NCBI GenBank assembly: GCA_022009855.1
Contig: CP091727.1
Coordinates: forward strand, 4,402,001 to 4,466,000
Source of the DNA: Lentisphaeria bacterium
GTDB taxonomy: Bacteria > Verrucomicrobiota > Lentisphaeria > Victivallales > Victivallaceae
Reading direction: 5' to 3'
Length of the DNA: 64,000 bases
Both the position numbers and the translations under genes were made by a program. The notes beneath the pieces are model-generated. The model saw only the letters and a program-made list of their open reading frames with translations. It did not search any database and had not been told where the DNA came from. Below are positions 31,592 through 40,252 of the stretch, piece by piece; within the stretch, counting starts at the first letter, position 1, and every line of letters begins with the position of its first letter.

Positions 31592-31649
31592 TGTATGTAA
31601 AAATGTATGTAAGGGGAAATTTTTCACTTTGCGAAAAATTGCTCCCCTA
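31592..31649. repeat. Short direct repeat and AT-rich hairpin at the host-phage junction
   Basis: TGTATGTAA occurs twice (31592-31600 and 31604-31612). A long inverted repeat follows, GGGGAAATTTTTC (31613-31625) against GAAAAATTGCTCCCC (31632-31646). They lie right behind the tRNA terminator and could belong to the attachment site; that is inference, as the other end is outside the window. Confidence 0.45.
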
Positions 31650-31752
31650 AAATTCAGCCATCGCATATTTCACAATTCAAAATAAAGACACAAAAATAGG
31701 AGGCGGGGGTGAGTAGTTTTTTCGGGGGTTTTGGTATTTTTTGGGGGGGTAT

Positions 31753-31831
31753 CACGACCTAGGCCGTAAATTAGGCAGGGCAAACCCATAGAAAAATGCA
31801 CATTTCACGGCTTAGGTCGTGAATTAGCCAG
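31753..31831. repeat. Pair of imperfect 26-bp direct repeats with palindromic core
   Basis: CACGACCTAGGCCGTAAATT plus TAGGCAG-like end at 31753-31778 is repeated as CACGGCTTAGGTCGTGAATT and end TAGCCAG at 31806-31831, 53 bases apart start to start. Each copy has an inner near-palindrome (ACGACCTAGGCCGT). The arrangement just upstream of the promoter at 31871 suggests protein-binding sites, for example for a repressor or recombinase. Confidence 0.5.
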
Positions 31832-31870
31832 ATTAACGTTAAAGAGACGAGCATCGAAAATCAGGGGGGC

Positions 31871-31899
31871 TTGAAACTTGCATGCTGCGGATGTATTAT
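31871..31899 (+). promoter_or_regulatory. Strong promoter of the left structured RNA
   Basis: TTGAAA (31871-31876), 17-base spacer, TATTAT (31894-31899). A start near 31906 is expected. No open reading frame of note follows before the terminator. Confidence 0.7.
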
Positions 31900-31905
31900 A
31901 TGGGC

Positions 31906-32098
31906 GCTGCGTAGCCCCGCAGCCGTCATTAAGCAGGGTTAGCACCCCTGGACGTGTTTACAGGCGAAAACTGTAACGACACGCCAGACCGGGTGCTGCC
32001 GCCTGGCGGGAGGGGCTACTCCATGCCGTTACAGTTTTCCACATACACGCGCTGCGGTGTGGTAGGCCGTGCGGTCTCCCTTGCCGCAGCGTTTTTTT
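31906..32098 (+). ncRNA. Unclassified structured RNA at the left edge of the prophage
   Basis: About 190 nt between a near-consensus promoter and an intrinsic terminator. A 5' hairpin GCTGCG/CGCAGC (31906-31911, 31918-31923) has loop TAGCCC. GTAGCCCC (31911-31918) is complementary to GGGGCTAC (32012-32019). GAAAACTGTAACG (31966-31978) pairs perfectly with CGTTACAGTTTTC (32027-32039). AGCACCC (31941-31947) pairs with GGGTGCT (31991-31997), and CGCCAG (31982-31987) with CTGGCG (32003-32008). The terminator is CGCTGCGG (32050-32057) with CCGCAGCG (32084-32091) and seven T. Several pairings cross, so pseudoknots or alternative folds are expected. It does not match an RNA family I can recognise. 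Confidence 0.6.
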
Positions 32099-32101
32099 AA
32101 T

Positions 32102-33313
32102 TTACCGTGTTTTGAGCAATTTATCAATGTGATCGATTCTCTGTCCGATCCATCTCATGACATTAACGCATTGACTATTGCCGCACGCCTTATACCGGTG
32201 GCTATCTGGACAGAGTTCAGCGGGTTTATTCCGCCACGGAATCCTTGTGTAATTGTCTGGGAATCCCATCAGTCGCTCGCATTCAACAGGCATCAATCGC
32301 CGGACGCTTGAACGGTCTGCAATGGTATATTTTGCTTCGGTCGTAATAGTTCCGGCAAGATTGCAATTGCATCCATACTGGCTGGAATCGAAGCCGCAGC
32401 ACATCGGCCCGCCGTTTGCGACAGATGGCGGACACTTGGAGTTGACAATAACGGCATGCATTCGTCCACTGTCTGGCATTCGCTGTCCGTTGCTGGTGCA
32501 TGTCAAAGTATCAGCGACGTGCTTTCCGTTCCACCAGGTCACGCCGAGTGGATTCAGAGGCTTTCCGTTTTCATTGATGAAATTGTATTGCTGTTCCTTT
32601 GCACTTGCGCCTCCAGTGCTTGCTGTAATGGTTCTGGCAGCGCCCTGCCCCGCTTGGCGGCGCGGTGAAGGATTCCCACGACAAGCAGTAACGGTCAAAT
32701 AATACTGCTGCGGCAGGTGTCCATTCACCACGATATCCGACAACGAACACACGTCTGCGTCTTTGAGGGACAGCCCTGGGGAATCCGGCCACTCTGGTAT
32801 ATTGAGCGTCAAGCACTCGCCACGCCAGGCCGAAACCACCTGCGGCAGGATTGATGATCCCGGCATTTTTCCACCGTCGGACGCCTTTTCGATCTGCGGG
32901 GACGGAGACATTCCATCCACAGAGCAATGAAAGGAATCCGGCAAAATCGGCTCCGCCGTTACTCGATAGGACACCGGGGACGTTTTCCCAGAGAATCCAC
33001 CGGACACTACTGCGGTGGGCAAGTTCTGCGAATTTGAGGCAGAGATTTCCCCGCGGATCGTCAAGGCCTCTTCTAAGACCGGCAAAACTGAAAGACTGGC
33101 AAGGGGTTCCACCTGTAAGCAAATCGATTTTCCCAATATAATCTTCTCCTGTAATTTTGTCATATCGCCGAGATTCGGCACCTCCGGGTAATGGTGCGCG
33201 AGAACGGCCGCCGGAAACGGCTCAATTTCGCTGAAAAATACGGCTTTCCACCCGAGCGGAATCCATGCGATGGTTGCGGCCTCAACACCGGAACAAACGC
33301 TTGCATATCTCAT
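32102..33313 (-). CDS. DNA cytosine-5 methyltransferase, frame-disrupted
   Basis: About 403 residues. Motif I begins at the N-terminus (YASVCSGVEAATIAW). The catalytic motif IV GGTPCQSFSFAG, motif VI ILWENVPGVLSS and motif VIII PQRRRRVFVVG lie in a second frame (32571-33122). The target-recognition region and motif X, YKACGNSQCVNVMRWIG, return to the first frame. Breaks are near 33100-33130 and 32590. It methylates cytosine in a sequence I cannot predict. It overlaps the upstream adenine methylase (ATGA) and is the last gene of the leftward late operon. No restriction endonuclease is seen, so it is probably a phage anti-restriction or regulatory enzyme. Confidence 0.8.
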   Translation of the reverse strand: MRYASVCSGVEAATIAWIPLGWKAVFFSEIEPFPAAVLAHHYPEVPNLGDMTKLQEKIILGKSICLQVEPLASLSVLPVLEEALTIRGEISASNSQNLPTAVVSGGFSGKTSPVSYRVTAEPILPDSFHCSVDGMSPSPQIEKASDGGKMPGSSILPQVVSAWRGECLTLNIPEWPDSPGLSLKDADVCSLSDIVVNGHLPQQYYLTVTACRGNPSPRRQAGQGAARTITASTGGASAKEQQYNFINENGKPLNPLGVTWWNGKHVADTLTCTSNGQRMPDSGRMHAVIVNSKCPPSVANGGPMCCGFDSSQYGCNCNLAGTITTEAKYTIADRSSVRRLMPVECERLMGFPDNYTRIPWRNKPAELCPDSHRYKACGNSQCVNVMRWIGQRIDHIDKLLKTR

Positions 33314-34411
33314 TTTGAAAGCCTCCTGGCGATTGCGCGGCAGTATTCTGGATCACGTTCAATCAGAATACAGCGCCGGTCGGTTTTCCTGGCTGCAACA
33401 GCAGTCTGGCCGGATCCGGCGAAGCAATCGAGAACCAATGCGCCGGGCCTGGTACTGGTTTCGATGATATCGCATAGCATATCGATCGGTTTCTGGCACG
33501 GATGAATCCGTTCCGGATCTCCTGGTTTTATTGTTCGATATTGCCAGAAGTCCGTATAGTTTCGTTTCTTGGCCTGATGAAACCGGCGAATGTGTTCATA
33601 TTTTACGCGCAACGCCTCATAGGCTTCGCGGGCCTTCTGGTAACTCAGAAGCGCATCTCCATGGTCTCCCAGAGGAAGAAACGTTGCGGCAGCAAGAAAC
33701 TGCTCTTCAGATGGAAATTCCCATTGCGAATAACTGAACGCGTGACGTTCAAAAACGTATCGTCTCCCGGTCAATTCAAACATTTTCGCCCGAATTTCCG
33801 CACCTGATAATCCGGAATCACGACGAGCTTTCCGAAAATACTCGATTATCGGACGGAAAATCTCGTTTTCCAATGCCTGGATGTTCCGGTTGTACTCACC
33901 ATCTGCGGCTCGCTGTTCCGCAAAAATGATCCGTTCCGTTTCAGGAAAATAGTTTCGGAGTTCCGGCAGGTGCGCTTTATTGACGACTCCGATTTTTTTG
34001 TCCGTTCTGATCTCGCTTTGACCAGACGATGTGATTCAAGACGTTGAAATGACGTGTCATGATGTACTCAATCATCCCGGCATTGGTTGGCCAGGCGAAC
34101 ACATAAACGGCTGCATTGTGCGAAAGCATTGGTCGAACAGCTCGAAACAGTTCATCGAGCATTCTGCAAAGCTGCGATTGATTGATTCGATCCCATGCCT
34201 CCGGCCGAACCTGCGAATAGGGAGGATCGGTCAGCAGCAGATCAGCGATTTCCGGAAGTTCCGGCACGATTTCACGGCAATCGCCGCAATACAATGTTGT
34301 CGTCTCGTCCCAATAAAACGGGGTAATTTTCTGCCCGAAGCCGGCAGCAGCGGAGCCGGAGATTCCAGCCCTGCTGCTGCAGGTTCCTGGCGCGGTGAAT
34401 GTTTTTTTCAT
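33310..34411 (-). CDS. DNA N6-adenine (or N4-cytosine) methyltransferase, one frame break
   Basis: About 367 residues. Motif IV comes first, LLLTDPPYSQVR, followed by a long target-recognition region, IHPCQKPIDML, and motif I VLDCFAGSGQTAVAA near the C-terminus. This order (DPPY before FxGxG) marks the beta class. The frame changes near 34005, between NHIVWSK and the segment that continues RIIFAEQRAADGEYNRN. AAAGGA precedes the ATG. Together with the following cytosine methylase it forms a two-enzyme modification cassette without a nuclease at the end of the late operon. Confidence 0.75.
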
Positions 34412-34420
34412 CGCGTCCTT

Positions 34421-35206
34421 TCATTTGTTATTTTTGATGATTTCCGTCCGGACTTTTTCCGCGGCGACTTCCTCCGCGCTTCCGGAGATGGCATTTTCCT
34501 GTTCTGGTTTATTTGACATTCCAGCGGGTGTCTGGTGGGTATGGTTTGCAAGCGTTATCAGCGCCTGATTGACGGTGAGCATGAAATCAGCGACGATCTG
34601 AAGGAAATTGTCTCCGGCGCTGCCGAGCCAGATTTTCGGAGCGATTGCGTTAAACTCGATCCCGGCGGAATCGTTGATTTTCTGCAGTGCGGAACGCGAA
34701 ATATCGATACCGGCGCTTGAATCAATGTTCTGCTGAACGTTTATGGTAACATTCTGATCGGTGAACAAATTCCAGTTTCCCGGTCCGTCGACTTCGAGAT
34801 AGCTTTTCGCCGTCTGCTGCCACCGCATCGTCCTTGCGTCAATTTTCGGCAGTTTCCGGAAATGCGGCAGCACGGCACGGATATAGGGGTGCGTCTGCAT
34901 TCCGAATGCGAACGCGATTTCGACAATTGTTCCCGGCTGCGGCAGCATGGCAATTCCTCGATCCGGAGCGGCACCGGAGAGGGCAACGGGAACGTCACGC
35001 ATGAGCGGCATCTCCTCATCGATTGAAAAATCCGTGTTCAGCAATCGGCAGTCAACCGCGTATTTCGGGGTAAATTCGTCGCAGGTCTCGCCGGCGGCCG
35101 GAGGGTCGGGGATTCCGGTGACGATTGCGAGAATCGGCAGATGGAGACCGGCAGCCAGTTCCGGGAACAACTTTAAAACCGTTTTTCTGATGAGCTCTTT
35201 CAGCAT
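34421..35206 (-). CDS. Baseplate spike-type protein (gpV/gp45-like)
   Basis: 261 residues, intact. It starts MLKELIRKTVLKLFPELAAG. The middle holds an OB-like region with MLPQPGTIVEIAFAFGMQTH, matching phage V/gp45-type baseplate proteins, and a repetitive beta region (NVTINVQQNIDSSAGIDISR, INDSAGIEFNAIAPKIWLG) likely forming the spike. The C-terminus is polar. It would form the membrane-piercing tip under the tail tube. Its start overlaps the stop of the hub-like gene. The family call is by pattern. Confidence 0.55.
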   Translation of the reverse strand: MLKELIRKTVLKLFPELAAGLHLPILAIVTGIPDPPAAGETCDEFTPKYAVDCRLLNTDFSIDEEMPLMRDVPVALSGAAPDRGIAMLPQPGTIVEIAFAFGMQTHPYIRAVLPHFRKLPKIDARTMRWQQTAKSYLEVDGPGNWNLFTDQNVTINVQQNIDSSAGIDISRSALQKINDSAGIEFNAIAPKIWLGSAGDNFLQIVADFMLTVNQALITLANHTHQTPAGMSNKPEQENAISGSAEEVAAEKVRTEIIKNNK

Positions 35207-35901
35207 TGAAAATTCATCCTCATTTTTTCGCCCTGCAGCGTGATATTCTCAATCCGGACCGGATCGGAATCCCCTATCCGGATCCGGCGTCCCGGGCGAA
35301 GATCCGGCAGCAGCGGACAATCCGCGCCCGCGGCGGACAGGCCGGTAAAGAACCGTTCCGGAATCACCAGCACGGAACCGGCGCCGGCAAGTTCCGATCC
35401 GGAACCGACGAACACGGTTCCGTCCGGCTGATTCATCCACACGAAATCGGAAATGCGGAGATGTTTCCCGACCAGATCAAGCGCCTCGTATCCGCTGCCC
35501 AGGTTAAAGAAAAACGCGATCGGCGTATCTTTCCACTCTTCCGCGCCGGGGCCGAAACGGAACGCGATTCCGGTCAGTCTTGAAATTTCCTCCAGAACGC
35601 GGGCGGCGGAGGTGTGCCGCTGCGAAATCGTCCATCGGCGGGCCAGCAACGCGGAATATTCACGCGCGACGATTCGCCACTGCCTGGAATCGATCCGGCG
35701 GCAGCTCTCGATATAGCCGGAAAACCAGAGCGAGACGGCTCCGTCCAGCCCGAGAGAAAATTGCACGATCTCGCCGACGGCCGGGCGCTCGGCCTGAATG
35801 ACGAACACGGCCCGCCCGGGGCCGGACATATCGAGCACGGCGCTTTCCGAGACGAGTTTCTGTTCATTTCCTGAAACTGTCAGCTTTTTGACGTATTTCA
35901 T
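35200..35901 (-). CDS. Tail baseplate hub-like protein (gpD/gp44-type)
   Basis: 233 residues, intact. Beta-rich sequence with VGEIVQFSLGLDGAVSLWFSG and a middle region RVLEEISRLTGIAFRFG, typical of hub proteins such as P2 gpD or Mu gp44. It ends with LRPGRRIRIGDSDPVRIENI. It lies between a small baseplate-type gene and the spike gene, overlapping both, which supports a baseplate role. Exact family not certain. Confidence 0.5.
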   Translation of the reverse strand: MKYVKKLTVSGNEQKLVSESAVLDMSGPGRAVFVIQAERPAVGEIVQFSLGLDGAVSLWFSGYIESCRRIDSRQWRIVAREYSALLARRWTISQRHTSAARVLEEISRLTGIAFRFGPGAEEWKDTPIAFFFNLGSGYEALDLVGKHLRISDFVWMNQPDGTVFVGSGSELAGAGSVLVIPERFFTGLSAAGADCPLLPDLRPGRRIRIGDSDPVRIENITLQGEKMRMNFQC

Positions 35902-36406
35902 TCCTGCGCGGTTTCCCTGGCAATCTGGTTGATTTTCGCAGCGTCGGTGGAGCCGACCTGAATTTCTCCATCGACCTTCGGAGCAGCCGTCGCGGCGTTT
36001 TCGTTGGCACGTTCTTCGCGCCGTTCCGCGACGGTGCGGAACTCCTGCAGCTGGAACGATACCTCGTAAACGCGCATGGAATCGGATTCTGCGGCGCTGA
36101 GATCGCCGGAAAAATGACGTTACGGATACTCATCGCGTCGCACAACGCATCGGAAACGGCGTAGACAATCGGCTCATCATTTGCGTCGCACGCCCGGGCG
36201 ACTTCGAGCAACTCGGCGAGCTCCTCTTTCTGTGTGATCGGGATCTGGCAGGAGACGTTGACCTTTTGAGGTTTCGCCCCGGCATTGGCGAAACTCGAAT
36301 CAGATGACTGTCCTGAAAGATCCTTGCGTTCGAGGGAAATCGAGGCGCTCACCTTGACATTTTTACCGGGGACAGTGATCGTTCGTCCTCCTCCTGAGAG
36401 TATCAT
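35898..36406 (-). CDS. Tail/baseplate protein of unknown family, one frame break
   Basis: About 169 residues. The N-terminus reads MILSGGGRTITVPGKNVKV, then SASISLERKDLSGQSSDSS. A frame change near 36105 leads to the ending KINQIARETAQE with TGA at 35898-35900. Similar small proteins precede the hub gene in contractile-tail phages of the VHML type, but I do not recognise a named domain. The stop overlaps the next start (ATGA). Confidence 0.5.
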
Positions 36407-36416
36407 CTTTCCTCTC

Positions 36417-36940
36417 CTACTTCACCGCGGACACGTTCAGCGACTTGCCTTCCGACCAGTCCGGTACGCCGGTTTTGACTGTTTCAACTTTGACCGGACC
36501 ATATCTCCGCCCGCCGATTTCGACCATGTTCACATCGGATGGTTCATAATATTCCCGGTGCGTCAGCTCCTGGCATCCGGAGAGGGAGATCCCGACGGCA
36601 ATGGCGGAAAGGGTGATTATCACAGGCAGCAGCGGGAGCCGGTGAAAGAACCTGGCCAGCGTGTGACAGCGCTGAATCAGCGCGACATCGAGGATCGACA
36701 TGATTCCACGGGCCGAATAACCGGCCAACGCGATTGCGGCGGTCCGGAGGTTGTCGGAAACGACATATTCCCGGCAGATCCAGTGCATCAGCAAGCCGGC
36801 GAAAATGGCGATCAGCACCTCGGTCACGCCGATTTTGAGGTTGTACGGCTCCCCGTGTTTTTCCCGGTCAGCGTCCGGACAAACCCGCCGAACCCGGCCA
36901 GGAGCACAACACCAAAGAGATCTTTTATCAGCATTTTCAC
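36417..36940 (-). CDS. Holin-like membrane protein with a lipoprotein-type C-terminal part, one frame break
   Basis: GTG 36940 (GGAGG upstream) starts VKMLIKDLFGVVLLAGFGG. After a GGGG frame change near 36852 it continues IGVTEVLIAIFAGLLMHWI and LRTAAIALAGYSARGIMSIL, the pattern of P2/LydA-type phage holins with two or three membrane helices. The same frame then reads LPVIITLSAIAVGISLSGCQ, a signal and lipobox (LSGC), and a 45-residue polar tail. The end may be a separate spanin-like lipoprotein started by an internal codon or a real fusion. It overlaps the patatin gene. Confidence 0.5.
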
Positions 36941-37740
36941 GGTATCTTTCCTCCGTTTTTGAGAATTTCCGCGGCATAATTGCGCGCATGTTCGATCAAT
37001 CCGTAATTCTCCGACCAGTCCAGCAGCGAGGAGGCGAACGGCGGCGGCTGGAACATGGTCACGTTCGGAAGCTGGTGCCAGCCGGATTCGCAGAGCTGGC
37101 AGCGTTCGCGATCCATGGTCTGATAGAACGCCTCGATTCCGCGCCCGATTCTGGTTGCCGGTTTATCTCCCGGCGTGTCGTCGTTGCACAGCAGAATGAA
37201 AAATATGTTCGAACTCCTCGATTTCGGAAAACATCGGGGTCGGGATCAGGTTTTTCACTCCACCGTCAACAAAGTATTCGTCGCCGATTTTTACGGGACG
37301 AAACACTTCCGGGATTGCAGCGGAGGCCATGACGGTTTCGGGGTTGCGTCGCACATCAGCGACGCATAATCGCGGAGGCGTGTCACGGCAACCCGCACCG
37401 TGTGCCTGGCTGCATCGGTCATGTTGTCGAGCAACATCCGGTACATGCCGTCCGCGTTGAAAATGTGATCGACCGACATTCCGAACAGAGAGAGAACCTG
37501 GTGCAGCCAACAGGGGCGGAACAGCGTTCGAACGGGCGTCGCGCGAATCATTTCTTCCAGCTTCTTCCCGTCTATGCCGGAAGCATGCAGCGCGGCGACT
37601 GCCGATCCGGCGGAACAGCCGATATACCGGTCGATCCGGATTCCCGCAGCATCGATTGCCTGGAGGATTCCGGTCGCACATTCGATCTGGCGGCATCCGC
37701 CGCCGGCGATTACCGCGAGGACTGGTTTCATTTTCTCCAT
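36937..37740 (-). CDS. Patatin-like phospholipase, frame-disrupted
   Basis: About 267 residues. The N-terminus PVLAVIAGGGCRQIECATGI has the glycine-rich oxyanion loop, followed by the nucleophile motif IGCSAGSAVAALHASGI (GxSxG). The catalytic Asp is in EYFVDGGVKNLIPTPMF (DGG). These are the complete catalytic elements of patatin lipases, which cleave acyl chains from membrane lipids. Frame breaks are near 37300 and 37195. The stop overlaps the holin start (GTGA) and the ATG overlaps the end of the metallopeptidase-like gene. The position in a lysis-type cluster suggests membrane attack at release; a defence or conversion role is also possible. Confidence 0.7.
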
Positions 37741-38236
37741 CTCCGTTGAAATGCGACGCCGTCATGCCAGGCGATGGTCTGTTCCACAATCTGCTCGGCC
37801 TCCATGGCAATCCGTTCCGCGTCTCGTTCCAGCGTGAACGCCCGCAGCAGAGGCAGAGAGCAGAGCACATACAACCACCAGCATTTCCGGAACTGCCAGG
37901 CGTGCCGCAGCTCATGGATCACGGTCACTGTCATGAACTGCGCCCAGGAGATCCTCGACTGTTCGACAAGACGGGCGGAAACAGCTGCCGGTTCCGATTC
38001 CTCCCCCGCGTCGGCCGGCATCAGATAGATCGTCCACGGCTTCGCAGGGGAGGAATGCCCCCCATCACCGAATCGGTCATACTCTGACACCAGCGCAGAT
38101 TGAAGCGGCGGAACGGAAAATTGCGCAGCCATTCCCCGGCGGGAGTTCTGCAATAATCGTCCAGCACACGAAAAACCGCGGCGGATTCATCCGGCGAGAG
38201 CGGAACACTGTTTCGCAGGGAGAAAACGGTAAACAT
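37728..38236 (-). CDS. Putative zinc metallopeptidase-like protein, one frame break
   Basis: About 169 residues. MFTVFSLRNSVPLSPDESA leads, after a frame change in a CCCCCC run near 38055, to WTIYLMPADAGEES and the motif TVTVIHELRHAWQFRKCWW, an HExxH-like zinc-binding signature. Then comes a short hydrophobic stretch (LYVLCSLPLLRAF) and a Glu-rich C-terminus with another possible ligand (ERDAERIAMEAEQ). It is not a recognised endolysin. It overlaps the patatin gene, so the two are probably coupled. Confidence 0.5.
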
Positions 38237-38932
38237 CAGTCATCCTCCGGCTGCGGCTCGGCGGTCTCCGGCTCCTCCGGCTGCGGTTCGGCGGTATCCG
38301 GCTCCGGTTCGGCGGTATCCGGCTCCTCCGGCTGCGGATCGGCGGTATCCGGCTCCTCCGGCTGCGGATCGGCGGTATCCGGCTCCTCCGGCTGCGGCTC
38401 GGCGGTATCCGTTTCCTCCAGCTGCGGCTCGACAGGCAGGTATTTCACAAGTTTCGGCATCTGGAGCCAGGCCTCGTAATTTGCCGTCATGCAGCCGCAC
38501 GCTTCGAGATTGACAACGATATCCTGGAACGCGGTGCGGATCCGTGCGGCAAGTTCCAGCCGACCGGCGGCGTCGAGATCTTCCCGGGCCTGCAGCGCGG
38601 CGTCGATCTGGTCGGTTGTCGCATCGTAGGGGGAGCGAAAGATCATCGAGATAATCGCGGTACTGGCGAACGCGCGGAATGAGATCCGGATTCCCGGCAT
38701 AAAGTTCTGCATAATAGACCGTGTCGAGCTGCTCCTGCGTATAACCGACGATTTCGAGATCGAGCTTTCGGAGTTCCTCCTCCGGAATCAGTTCGCCGTT
38801 GACGTAAAGCGGCACGCTTACCGGGGTCGGGACCGGGATCACCCGTTCGATGAATGCGGTTTTCAGATCAAATTCCTCGCCGGTTTTCACATCGCGGAAT
38901 TTCCGGAGTACAATTTCATTGTTTTCAGACAT
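38236..38932 (-). CDS. Phage structural-region protein with acidic Pro-rich repeat tail, one frame break
   Basis: About 232 residues. MSENNEIVLRKFRDVKTGEE starts behind AAAGGAA. The middle (DQIDAALQAREDLDAAGRLE) is helical. The C-terminal 60 residues are repeats of about ten residues, EEPDTADPQP, ending EDD. A frame change lies near 38625. I do not recognise a family. It lies between the fibre genes and the lysis-type genes and may belong to the tail tip or be an unrelated accessory protein. Confidence 0.5.
38248..38421. repeat. 30-bp tandem repeat coding for EEPDTADPQP units
   Basis: About five copies of a 30-base unit (GGCTGCGGATCGGCGGTATC then CGGCTCCTCC), with two 24-27-base variants. 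The repeat is in frame with the protein and could change in copy number by slippage. Confidence 0.75.
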
Positions 38933-38946
38933 GATACAGGTTCCTT

Positions 38947-40252
38947 TCATGCAGTTGCTTCGTGTTTGATGAAAATTTTATCGTCGATCTGAAAGATGGT
39001 GAAGAGATCGATCCCGGAACTCTTGAGGCTCGGCTGCGATCCGATCCAGTGCCAGGCGGCAGGAAAGAGAATCTTGTTTCCGCCGTTGTAAATTACGAGT
39101 TCGCCGCGGTCGCCGTCGCGCCAGTTTTTGAGGACCGGCGTAACGCTGCCGGACGGGGTGAATTTCCAGCGTCCGGCGTGTCCGTGATCGAGGACCAGCG
39201 TATTTCCGGACGCAGTGACGGTTCCGGGCAGCAGGTGGCCGGAGATGGTCACACTGAAATCCTGCTCCGGGATAAACTCCGCCTCGCCCTCCTGAGGATA
39301 GAGCGGGTTTTTGATCGCACGATTCGGCTGAATCAGAATCGCGATAAAATTCCGGTCGACGCTTCCCGCGGAAAACGCGACGGCGCCCTGATTTTCGACA
39401 GCGTCGTTCAATTCGCCATGACTGCCGACGATCGCGGAATATTTCGCATCGGTTCTGACCTGTCGCCCGATGGCGACGGAATATTCGGCGTTCGCCTCGG
39501 CCAGGGCGCCGACGGCAAACGTGCCGCGTCCGGCCGCCCTGCTCCGGAATCCGATCGCAACGGCGGAATCTCCGGCTGCCTCGCTGCCGGCTCCTGCGGC
39601 GATACTGGAATCGCCGGAGGCCGTGGTACTGTTTCCGATCGCGGTGGAGAACATGCCGGAGGCCGTGGTATTGGTTCCGGTGGCGACGGCTGCGAGATTT
39701 TTCGCCCGTGTCATGTTGCCGACGGCGAAACTCATATCGCCGCGCGCCTCACAGAGGATTCCCTCGGCATGGGAGCCGAATCCGGAGGCGATGGTCAGCG
39801 ATCCGGAGGCGAACGAATACTCGCCGGAGGCAAAACAGAGATCCCCGGCGGCGAACGCGGTCGCCTCCCCTGGTCAGGTCCGGAACGGCGGCGATCCATT
39901 CGGAGGCGGTTTTCAGCTGTTCTGTTTTGAGGGAGAGATCCCGGTCGATCGTAACGGTCCGCGCCTCGGTATCGACAGCGACGATCGAGAGTTCGCGGGG
40001 GCTGTTTTCGTCATCGGCGCACGTCCACAAATGGATCGACATTCCGGCGGCGAGTTTTCCAGGCTCTCCACCATCGGTCGCGATGGTGAGTTTTCGCGTT
40101 TCCGGATCGAATTTTGAGATTTTGAGCTGATGGCCTCCGGCGACATTGCGGGTACCGGCGGCGAACGCGGTGTCGTTGAGTACCGAGCAACCGATGCCGG
40201 TCAGCCTGTACTCCGTTTTTGCGGGTTGCGGCAAATAGAGTTTGACGTTCAC
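38947..40252 (-). CDS. Tail fibre protein with YadA-head-type beta-roll repeats, one frame break
   Basis: About 435 residues. The N-terminus (MNVKLYLPQPAKTEYRL) contains a carbohydrate-binding-like beta region to residue 125. After a frame change near 39865 follow about ten copies of a 14-residue motif AxGxxSxAxGxxTxA (for example FSTAIGNSTTASGDSSIAAG), the left-handed beta-roll of trimeric autotransporter heads. A C-terminal beta domain ends FIKHEATA. Phages use such repeats in receptor-binding fibres. It is downstream of the fibre and chaperone genes. Confidence 0.65.

Noticed and set aside
31906..32098. 6S RNA or tmRNA at the left phage edge
   Set aside because: The 3' terminator stem is independent of the 5' end, so the closed long hairpin of 6S is absent; there is no tRNA-like domain or tag frame for tmRNA.
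38248..38421. CRISPR-like repeat
   Set aside because: The 30-base units are head to tail without spacers and keep the reading frame of a protein.
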